A stretch of 64,000 nt of DNA from JBEKCD01 sp050015055 (GTDB lineage Archaea > Thermoproteota > Bathyarchaeia > Bathyarchaeales > Bathycorpusculaceae): NCBI GenBank assembly GCA_050015055.1, contig JBEKCD010000001.1, forward strand, positions 124,001 to 188,000, written 5' to 3'. Of this stretch, positions 33,078-40,812 are shown piece by piece. How positions within the stretch are numbered: position 1 is the first letter of the stretch; every line of letters begins with the position of its first letter. The translations under genes and the position numbers were made by a program. The notes under the pieces are model-generated. The model ran no database searches. It had not been told where the DNA came from and worked only from the letters and a program-made list of their open reading frames with translations.

Positions 33078-35574
33078 GCAATCTAGTCCAACTCTCTTGA
33101 CAAAAGCAGAGGAACCTCGCATCGGCGTTTTCGTGTGTTACTGTGGTCTCAACATTGCTGGCACCGTAGATGTTGAGGACGTGGCCGAGTACGCCCGCAA
33201 ACTCCCAAACGTGGTCTACGTTAAGACAAACCGTTACACCTGTGCTGATCCAGGCCAGGAAGAAATCCGAAAGGGCATAAGAGAACACAAGTTGAACCGT
33301 GTTGTGGTTGCTGCATGTTCGCCCAGGATGCATGAACCCACCTTTCGCAGAACTGTGTCCGAAGCTGGGCTAAACCCTTTCGTCTATGAAATGGCCAACA
33401 TCCGCGAGTTTTCTTCGTGGTGCCATCAGAATGCGCCCAAAGAGGCGACCGAAAAAGCCAAAGAACTCGTCAAGATGGCGGTTGCAAAAGTTAGGCTTCT
33501 TGAACCACTGGACGTCATCGAGGTTCCAGTGACCAATAAGGCACTAGTCGTAGGTGCAGGCGTTGCCGGCGCAAGCGCAGCCCTTGACCTTGCAGAAATT
33601 GGTTATCAAGTCTACCTAGTTGACCGAGCTGAAATTATAGGCGGTCACATGGCTCAACTCGGCAAGAGCTTTCCAGTCTTCGAATGTTCAAACTGTCCGC
33701 AGCAGATTCACTGTCCGAGGTTCTCATGTGTTGCCACAAGGATCGGCGCCGCGGCCGTTCATCCAAAAATCAAACTGCTTGCGTACACGGATGTTAAACA
33801 CGTTGAAGGCGTCATAGGAAGCTACAAGGCGACAATTGCAAGAAGGCCGAGGTTCGTTGACGAAGACAAGTGCATAAGCTGCGGCAAATGCTCCGAGGTA
33901 TGTCCGGTTGAAGCGCCGAACAAGTTTGATGCTGGGATGAGGAAACGCAAAGCTATCTACCTGCCATTCCCTTATGCCACGCCCAACACTTACACGATTG
34001 ACAAAGAAACGTGTTTGTACTTCAAAGACGGGAGCTGCAGGAAATGTCAAGAAATCTGTCCCGTAGGTGCTGTGGATTTTAAGCAAGAGCCCTCAGAAGA
34101 GAAACTTGAAGTCGGCTGCATGGTGGTAGCAACAGGGTACGATATCTATGAGCCATACGATCTGCCAAACTATGCCTTCGGCAAACACAAGGACGTCATA
34201 ACAGCCTTGCAGCTTGAGAGAATTATAGACACAAACACCCAGATTATTGGAGAGCTTCGGAAACCTTCAGACGGCAAAATGCCTGAGAGCATCACATACA
34301 TACAATGCGTCGGTTCCAGAGACGTGAACAAGTTCGAGTATTGCTCAGGCTTCTGTTGCATGCTCACACTCAAGAGCGCCGTCTTCCTCAAAGAAAAATA
34401 CGACGACAAACTGAAAATCAACGTGTTGTACACGGACATGCGTGCCAACAGAAAAGGGTACGAGGAACTGTTCAGGAAAGCTCAGCAGCTAGGCATCAAC
34501 TTCGTTCGCGTCAAACTAACAAACAGGAACGTGAGTGAAAATCCAGAAACAAAAAAACTCGTAGTCTGCGCTGAAAAAGAAAACGGCACACCTGTCGAAG
34601 TCGAAAGCGATATGGTCGTTCTAGCAACGGCCGCAATGCCGAGCCAAGGCTCAGAAGAAGTTGCCAGGGTTTTCAACATCAGCCGTGGGAGTGACGGGTT
34701 CTTCATGGAAAGCCATCCAAAACTGAAGCCCATAGATACGCCGTCAGACGGTGTCTTCGTCGCAGGAGGATGCCAAGGACCAAAGGATGTTCCCTACAGC
34801 GTTTCTCAAGGCATGGGGACGGCGGCAAGGGCAGCAACAATCCTTTCCAAACCGACTTACAAAATCCAGCCTATAGTGGCGTTGGTTGACCCTGCAAGAT
34901 GCCGCAACACCAAAGTGAAATGCGGCCTCTGCGCCAAGGCCTGCCCATACAGCGCTATTATAGCACCCGAAGGCCAAGTTGCACAGACGATGAGCGCAAT
35001 GTGTCACGGCTGTGGCACATGCGTCGCCGAATGCCCAGCCGACGCGATAACTCAAAAGCACTTCACGGACGCGCAAATAATGTCTCAAATAAGAGCCGCG
35101 TTGGAGACGAACCCGGAGGGCAAGATATTGGCGTTCCTGTGCAACTGGTGCAGCTACGCTGGCGCAGACCTCGCGGGAACGAGTAGGTTTGAATATCCTT
35201 CTATAATAAGGCCTATCAGGGTCATGTGTTCAGGAAGAGTCGATCGAGACTTCGTCCTTGAAGCTTTCAGGCTTGGCGCGGGCATGGTCATGGTTGGCGC
35301 GTGCCATCTTCCGTACGACTGTCACTACATCAGCGGGAACTACAAGATGAAGGCCCGAATGGATGCATTGGCGCCGATGCTGCAGAAACTCGGCATGAGT
35401 CCAGAGAGACTACGTGTAGAATATGTCTCAGCGGCTGAAGGCATCAAATTCGCAGAAGTCGTGAAGGAAATAGCTGGGCAAATGCAGGCGCTAGGCAAGG
35501 ACAAGATACAAGCAGAAAACGCCAAGATGCGTCCGTTGCTGGAGAACATGCTGAAAAGGAAAGAACAAAGATAG
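33070..35574 (+). CDS. hdrA: HdrA-MvhD fusion protein (second HdrA)
   Basis: An 834-aa protein joining HdrA to the hydrogenase delta subunit MvhD. HdrA part: GVFVCYCGLNIAG, FAD motif ALVVGAGVAGASAALDLA, CPQQIHCPRFSC, ferredoxin motifs from Cys268 (CISCGKCSEVCP) and CRKCQEICP, CVGSRDVNKFEYCSGFCCM, then CGLCAKACP and CHGCGTCVAECP. MvhD part from about residue 680: FLCNWCSYAGADLAG (Cys691), MCSGRVD, VGACHLPYDCHY, which hold a [2Fe-2S] cluster. MvhD normally wires HdrA to a hydrogenase or formate dehydrogenase, so the fusion implies an unseen electron donor or acceptor. No hdrB, hdrC or hydrogenase genes are nearby. Confidence 0.9.
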   Translation: MTEQSSPTLLTKAEEPRIGVFVCYCGLNIAGTVDVEDVAEYARKLPNVVYVKTNRYTCADPGQEEIRKGIREHKLNRVVVAACSPRMHEPTFRRTVSEAGLNPFVYEMANIREFSSWCHQNAPKEATEKAKELVKMAVAKVRLLEPLDVIEVPVTNKALVVGAGVAGASAALDLAEIGYQVYLVDRAEIIGGHMAQLGKSFPVFECSNCPQQIHCPRFSCVATRIGAAAVHPKIKLLAYTDVKHVEGVIGSYKATIARRPRFVDEDKCISCGKCSEVCPVEAPNKFDAGMRKRKAIYLPFPYATPNTYTIDKETCLYFKDGSCRKCQEICPVGAVDFKQEPSEEKLEVGCMVVATGYDIYEPYDLPNYAFGKHKDVITALQLERIIDTNTQIIGELRKPSDGKMPESITYIQCVGSRDVNKFEYCSGFCCMLTLKSAVFLKEKYDDKLKINVLYTDMRANRKGYEELFRKAQQLGINFVRVKLTNRNVSENPETKKLVVCAEKENGTPVEVESDMVVLATAAMPSQGSEEVARVFNISRGSDGFFMESHPKLKPIDTPSDGVFVAGGCQGPKDVPYSVSQGMGTAARAATILSKPTYKIQPIVALVDPARCRNTKVKCGLCAKACPYSAIIAPEGQVAQTMSAMCHGCGTCVAECPADAITQKHFTDAQIMSQIRAALETNPEGKILAFLCNWCSYAGADLAGTSRFEYPSIIRPIRVMCSGRVDRDFVLEAFRLGAGMVMVGACHLPYDCHYISGNYKMKARMDALAPMLQKLGMSPERLRVEYVSAAEGIKFAEVVKEIAGQMQALGKDKIQAENAKMRPLLENMLKRKEQR

Positions 35575-36229
35575 TCCCTCGTGGACCAAGCGCCATGTTT
35601 GTATAGCACAGTGGGAAATTGGTAACGAGCGGCAAACGCCTTCTCCCAGCCAGCAAAAGGAAAGGATGCAATCTAGCTAGCACGCATGAGTCATCATGGC
35701 TTCAGCTTAGCGCGTGCTATGCCTGTCTTCAACTAAGAAGCGTTTCACCAGCAGCTGAAGATCGCCCGCGCTAAAAGACAGGCAAAACAACTTTGGTGAG
35801 GCTGAGAAATCCTCAGGTCAAAGGCTACAGGGCGGCAAGAAAGCCTGCCTAGAAGACATCGGACTCAATCAGGTGAACTAGGATGGCACGAGTAAAATGT
35901 CGCTCACGTGCTCGTTCCGAAATTGGCTAAAATTCGTTCGTGTTCCAGGGGAGCTGGAATTACAAAACGGAAAACGAAGTTTTGATGACCTCAGAAAAGG
36001 AAAAGTGAAGCTTACGCTCGTGAATCGCTTAATATACCATCCAGTTAAAGTCTCAAGAAGCCCGCGGAGGCTGAAACAAAGTTTCACAAAACTTAAAAGC
36101 ATCTGCAAAGCTCTGTCGATTGAAGGGAGAAGCAGCCTGTCAATGTAGCACGACTGGCTTTTGCCGCACAGGGATGAGAAGCCGATAAGCCGGATTCTCT
36201 GATGACTTCGCTTCTCCTTCCAAGGCACG
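35575..36229. other. Intergenic region with one copy of the dispersed repeat
   Basis: About 650 bases after the hdrA operon. Short overlapping frames are present on both strands but none has a family motif. At about 35907-35935 lies CGTGCTCGTTCCGAAATTGG, a copy of the dispersed repeat core that in one frame spells VLVPKLAK, like the tail of the nucleotidyltransferase family at 53.6 kb. Confidence 0.45.
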
Positions 36230-39200
36230 ATGGGAGAAAGGAAGAAGGTTTGGAAAATGAAGAGAAGAACAGTCGTCAGTTCAGTATTGGTTCTGTTGTT
36301 TTTGGTCTCTGTGTTCCGAACGAGCATTTCGTCTGGAACAGCCGATTCTCATGGTACATCCGGTTTTCCTGTATCACGGTCTGTACTTCATGAAGATTCA
36401 ACCGATTTGAGTTCGAGTGAGCCAATGCCCGAGCTGTGCTGGACCCAAGGAGATTCCTTTCCAGTGGTTAACGGGTGCGTCATGTTTCCGACACAGCCTC
36501 CGTCGGCACTCACCCCAACGGGTGTTGATACCCATTGGTATGCTGGGAGCCAGTATCCTTCGTCCGAACCCAATCGGAATGCACGCACCATTAACATGAG
36601 TATTGCGATTCCCTCTTCTGCGCCTCGACCAGAGGAGTTCTATTACGTGCTGCTTTCAGCCTTTGATGATAACGGAAGCTACGATCAGATCGGGTTTGCC
36701 AATGCTTATGGCACTTGGGGACTAACCTATTCATGGACAACTGGCCGCACGCTAAATAACCTAACCTATCATTTTTCAGCGAATGCTATGGCTTTGTCCT
36801 TAGGAGTCACATACACATTCTGCATCACGACCCAAAGCTCTTTCACCTATTTCATTGCATACCAGGGTTCCAATCAGGTTTGGTCCCTAGCCGCACCCAC
36901 AGGGGGGAGCTACCTAGTATTGTCTGACTTCTACAGTGGATACTATGACTATACGGACTATGAAGAAGTCTGGACGACAGCCACTCCTGGAGGCTCTCCG
37001 GCTTTTGACTTCTACTTCTACAACAACTATGCGGTATTGACTGACGGCAGTAGCTTTGTCACAACTTGGACTCCGATGTACAGTTGGGATGCGCCTTTCG
37101 CGCTACCAAACGACGTAGCCGCAATAATAAGCGGCAACTCTGTACTTGTGAAGAACCCTGGCGAACAATGGCCTATGTTTCACCATGACCTGTGGCACAA
37201 CGGATATTCCACATCACCGGCGCCAAACACAAGCCAAACTCTCTGGAACTACACAACAGGCAGCTACGTGTATTCTTCTCCTGCTGTTGTTGGTGGTGTC
37301 GTCTACGTGGGCTCAGACAACGGCAATGTTTATGCTTTGAACGCCACGACGGGCGCGCAGGTATGGAGCTTCACGACCGGCTGGGCCGTGGATTCTTCTC
37401 CTGCTGTTGTTGGTGGTGTCGTCTATGTGGGCTCAGACAACGGCAATGTTTATGCTTTGAACGCCATGACGGGCGCGCAGGTATGGAGCTTCACGACCGG
37501 CTGGGCCGTGGATTCTTCTCCTGCTGTTGTTGGTGGTGTCGTCTATGTGGGCTCGATGGACGACAATGTTTATGCTTTGAACGCCATGACGGGCGCGTTC
37601 GTATGGAGCTACACAACAGGCGGTGAGGTGTTCTCTTCTCCTGCTGTTGTTGGTGGTGTCGTCTACGTGGGCTCGTATGACGACAATGTTTATGCTTTGA
37701 ACGCCATGACGGGCGCGCAGGTATGGAGTCACACAACAGGCGATTTGGTGGATTCTTCTCCTGCTGTTGTTGGTGGTGTCGTCTACGTGGGCTCATGGGA
37801 CCGCAATGTTTATGCTTTGAACGCCACGACGGGCGCGCAGGTATGGAGCTTCACGACCGGCTGGGCCGTGCGTTCTTCTCCTGCTGTTGTTGGTGGTGTC
37901 GTCTACGTGGGATCAGATGACAACAAGACTTACGCTTTGAACGCCATGACGGGCGCGCAGGTATGGAGTCACACAACAGGCGATTTGGTGGATTCTTCTC
38001 CTGCTGTTGCTGGTGGCGTCGTCTATATTGGCTCACACGACGGCAATGTTTATGCTTTGAACGCCACGACGGGCACACAGGTATGGAGCCACACAACAGG
38101 CGGTGGGGTGTGGTCTTCTCCTGCTGTTGTTGGTGGTGTCGTCTATGTGGGCTCATATGACGGCAAGGTTTACGCTTTTGGTGTTGGTGTTGATTGGTGG
38201 CCGATGTTTCACCACGACCTGACGCACACCGGATATTCCACTTCAACGGCGCCAAACACAAACCAAATTCTCTGGAGCTACACAACAGGCAATAGTGTGG
38301 ACTCTTCTGTTGCTGTTGTCGACGACATGGTTTTCGCAGCTTCCTCCGACGGATATGTTTATGCCATAAACATTGCTACGGGGAGTTTAACATGGCGGCA
38401 GTATTACGGAGGGTTTGCACAATCGTCTCCCGCTGTTCATAACGGCAGGGTGTTCGTAGGTAATGACTATGGCGAAGTCTATGCCCTAGATGCCACTACT
38501 GGTGTTACAATATGGAAATACACCACGTCCGGGATGGTACGTTCCCCTGCTGCGGTTTCTGATGGCAAAGTCTTCATAGGCTCGTATGACAAGAAGCTCT
38601 ACGCTCTGGACGAAAACTCTGGAGCACTGATATGGAGTTATGCCACAGGAGGTATTATAGCTTCATCATCTCCAGCTGTTGCCGATGGTAAGGTATACGT
38701 AGGTTCAGACGACGGAAACATTTATTGTTTGAACGAAGTCACCGGATCCCTAGTATGGAAATACGCAACAGGGTGGGCCGTACGTTCTTCTGCCGCCTTT
38801 GCTGATGGCAAAATCTTCATACGAGGTGCAAGCCTATTTGCCCTTGACGCGTCTTCAGGAATACTCTTATGGAGTCACTATATTGGCGGGGGAGGAAGCG
38901 ACCTTGTGTCTTCTCCTGCTGTTGCCTACAGCAAAGTGTTCGTTGGCTCAGAAAACTACCAAGTTTACGCCTTGGATGAAACCACTGGTGCTCTGGCATG
39001 GACTTACTCGGCCAATTACGGTGTAACTTCATCTCCAGCTGTTGCCGATAGTAAGGTCTTCGTGGGCTCACAGGACGGCAAGGTTTACGCTTTGAACGCA
39101 GCAACGGGCACAAAGATATGGAACTACACGACCGGCGGCTCTGTGGTGTCTTCTCCTGCCGTGGTTAACGGGGTAGTTTACGTAGGATCATATGATGGCA

Positions 39201-40057
39201 AGATCTATGCTTTCGGTCCGAGCCCGCTTGTCACCGTGTCTATTTCGCCTACGTCGGTTACTATGGATGTTGGCCAGTCTCAACTCTTTACGTCGAGCGT
39301 CACGGGCGGTACTGCGCCGTATACTTATCAGTGGTATCTTAATGGTGCTCCTGTTTCTGGCGCTACTAAGCCGACTTGGACGTTCACGCCGACCTCCGCA
39401 GGTTCTGTCACCGTCTACCTAACAGTCACAGACTCAGCAAGCGCTGTTGCAACGTCCAATATTGTCTCGGTCACGGTGAACGGGCCACTTTCAATCACTG
39501 TGGCGCCCAGCTCCGCCACTATAGGCACAGGGCAATCGCAGTTATTCACTTCCACAGTCTCTGGAGGAACTTCTCCGTTCGCGTACCAATGGTACCTGAA
39601 CGGCGCAGCAGTTCCAAGCGCCACCAGTTCCACGTGGACGTTTACACCGAGTTCTAAAGGTTCCTACAGCATCTACGCCAACGTAACCGACAATGCTGGT
39701 TTCACAGCAAAGTCTAACATCGCAACACTTTCCGTCACCGCAGTCTCCGTCACGATCTCACCTACCTCGGTCACTCTGAATGTTGGTCAGTCTCAGCTTT
39801 TTACTTCAAGCGTCTCTGGCGGAGCGTCTCCCTACTCCTATCAGTGGTCTTTGAATGGTGCTTCGGTTTTGGGCGCGACTTCTAGCAGCTGGGCTTTCCC
39901 TCCACCATCCGCAGGCTCTTACACGATCTACGTGAAAGTCAGCGACGCCGTCGGAGGGCAAGCAACGTCTAACACTGCGAGTGCGATTGTAACAGTTAAC
40001 GGTCAGATTTCTGGCTCGCCCAGTGGCGGCGGCATAGGGCGCTGCCGTTGGCTGTAG
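36230..40057 (+). CDS. Giant secreted PQQ-type beta-propeller and Ig-like surface protein (5' part of a broken gene)
   Basis: A 1275-aa exported protein. Signal peptide in the first ~30 residues (an ATG at 36257 with a better signal shape is possible). Residues about 60-300 are an N-terminal beta domain of unknown type. From residue ~305 come PQQ-like blades of 40 aa (SSPAVVGGVVYVGS...VYALNATTGAQVWS), first eight nearly identical, then a second more divergent set from about 655 after WWPMFHHDLTHTGYSTST. Three Ig-like domains of ~85 aa follow (SISPTSVTMDVGQSQLFTSS...). The frame then breaks at about 40057, and the missing tail continues in another frame at 40088-40780. No PQQ cofactor is implied; these are structural propellers. 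Confidence 0.75.
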   Translation: MGERKKVWKMKRRTVVSSVLVLLFLVSVFRTSISSGTADSHGTSGFPVSRSVLHEDSTDLSSSEPMPELCWTQGDSFPVVNGCVMFPTQPPSALTPTGVDTHWYAGSQYPSSEPNRNARTINMSIAIPSSAPRPEEFYYVLLSAFDDNGSYDQIGFANAYGTWGLTYSWTTGRTLNNLTYHFSANAMALSLGVTYTFCITTQSSFTYFIAYQGSNQVWSLAAPTGGSYLVLSDFYSGYYDYTDYEEVWTTATPGGSPAFDFYFYNNYAVLTDGSSFVTTWTPMYSWDAPFALPNDVAAIISGNSVLVKNPGEQWPMFHHDLWHNGYSTSPAPNTSQTLWNYTTGSYVYSSPAVVGGVVYVGSDNGNVYALNATTGAQVWSFTTGWAVDSSPAVVGGVVYVGSDNGNVYALNAMTGAQVWSFTTGWAVDSSPAVVGGVVYVGSMDDNVYALNAMTGAFVWSYTTGGEVFSSPAVVGGVVYVGSYDDNVYALNAMTGAQVWSHTTGDLVDSSPAVVGGVVYVGSWDRNVYALNATTGAQVWSFTTGWAVRSSPAVVGGVVYVGSDDNKTYALNAMTGAQVWSHTTGDLVDSSPAVAGGVVYIGSHDGNVYALNATTGTQVWSHTTGGGVWSSPAVVGGVVYVGSYDGKVYAFGVGVDWWPMFHHDLTHTGYSTSTAPNTNQILWSYTTGNSVDSSVAVVDDMVFAASSDGYVYAINIATGSLTWRQYYGGFAQSSPAVHNGRVFVGNDYGEVYALDATTGVTIWKYTTSGMVRSPAAVSDGKVFIGSYDKKLYALDENSGALIWSYATGGIIASSSPAVADGKVYVGSDDGNIYCLNEVTGSLVWKYATGWAVRSSAAFADGKIFIRGASLFALDASSGILLWSHYIGGGGSDLVSSPAVAYSKVFVGSENYQVYALDETTGALAWTYSANYGVTSSPAVADSKVFVGSQDGKVYALNAATGTKIWNYTTGGSVVSSPAVVNGVVYVGSYDGKIYAFGPSPLVTVSISPTSVTMDVGQSQLFTSSVTGGTAPYTYQWYLNGAPVSGATKPTWTFTPTSAGSVTVYLTVTDSASAVATSNIVSVTVNGPLSITVAPSSATIGTGQSQLFTSTVSGGTSPFAYQWYLNGAAVPSATSSTWTFTPSSKGSYSIYANVTDNAGFTAKSNIATLSVTAVSVTISPTSVTLNVGQSQLFTSSVSGGASPYSYQWSLNGASVLGATSSSWAFPPPSAGSYTIYVKVSDAVGGQATSNTASAIVTVNGQISGSPSGGGIGRCRWL
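37261..38220 (+). repeat. Eight tandem 120-bp repeats encoding propeller blades
   Basis: The segment TTCTTCTCCTGCTGTTGTTG recurs every 120 bp eight times (at about 37273, 37393, 37513 and so on). The units differ mainly at a few codons and encode 40-aa propeller blades. Near-identity at synonymous positions shows recent duplication or gene conversion rather than protein-level selection alone. Such arrays are prone to expansion, contraction and assembly collapse. Confidence 0.9.
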
Positions 40058-40087
40058 ACTGGTCGCCGATGTTTCACCACGACCTAT

Positions 40088-40780
40088 ATGGTGTTCTCTT
40101 CTCCTGCTGTTTCTGGTGGTATAGTCTATGTGGACTCACTTGAAGGCAATGTTATCGCTTTGAATGCTTCCACGGGTGCCCTCATATGGAACTACACAAC
40201 AGCCGATGTTGTGTTCTCTTCTCCTGCTGTTGTCGGTGGTGTCGTCTACGTGGGCTCAGATGACGGCAAGGTTTACGCTTTTGGTGTTCACGATGTAGCC
40301 GTCACCAATGTTGCGTCTAGGACTGTGGTTGGTCAAGGCTTCAACGCCAGCATAAACGTTACAGTGGCAAATCAAGGCGGCTACTCTGAAACCTGCAAAA
40401 TCACGGTCTACGCCAACGCCACCATCGTAGGATCACAGAACATTACGGTGTCAGCTGGAGACTCCTTAGCAGTCACGTTCACCTGGAACACTTCGGGCTG
40501 CCTTGCTTACGACAATTACACCATTAGCGCCTACGATTCGCCCGTGGCTGGCGAGATGAACACGGCAAACAACAACTGCACTGGTGGATGCGTAATAGTC
40601 ACTAAACCAGGCGACATCAACGGAGACTTCAAGGTCGACCTCAAAGACCTAGTCAAACTGACAAACGCCTACGGCTCCAAGCCTGGCGACGCCAACTGGA
40701 ACCAGAACGCGGACATAGACGGCAACGGCACAGTCGGCCTGTCAGACCTCGTCATACTGGCCCAGCATTATGGACAATAA
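40088..40780 (+). pseudogene. 3' part of the giant surface protein: propeller blades, CARDB-like and dockerin domains
   Basis: This 230-codon frame begins in the middle of a propeller blade (VFSSPAVSGGIVYVDS), followed by a second blade. Then comes a CARDB-like domain (HDVAVTNVASRTVVGQGFNA) and a dockerin type I pair (GDINGDFKVDLKDLVKLTNA and ADIDGNGTVGLSDLVILA) with the Ca2+-binding Asp/Asn ligands. It lacks its own signal peptide and start. Between 40057 and 40088 the reading frame also passes through SPMFHHDLY in a third frame. The blades here probably belonged to the upstream gene until a deletion plus frameshift separated them. Confidence 0.65.
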
Positions 40781-40812
40781 TACCCATAATCCTAGTTTTG
40801 TGTATTATCAGA

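Noticed and set aside
35897..36148. 83-codon frame after the hdrA operon
   Set aside because: No motif or ribosome binding site, and an overlapping frame exists on the other strand; part of it is the dispersed repeat.
36202..36240. Possible C/D box RNA (TGATGA-like box near 36200)
   Set aside because: Only one box-like element is visible, with no matching D box or guide-length spacing.
37261..38220. CRISPR-like array because of regular repeats
   Set aside because: The 120-bp period is in frame with a single protein and has no spacer variability; it encodes propeller blades.
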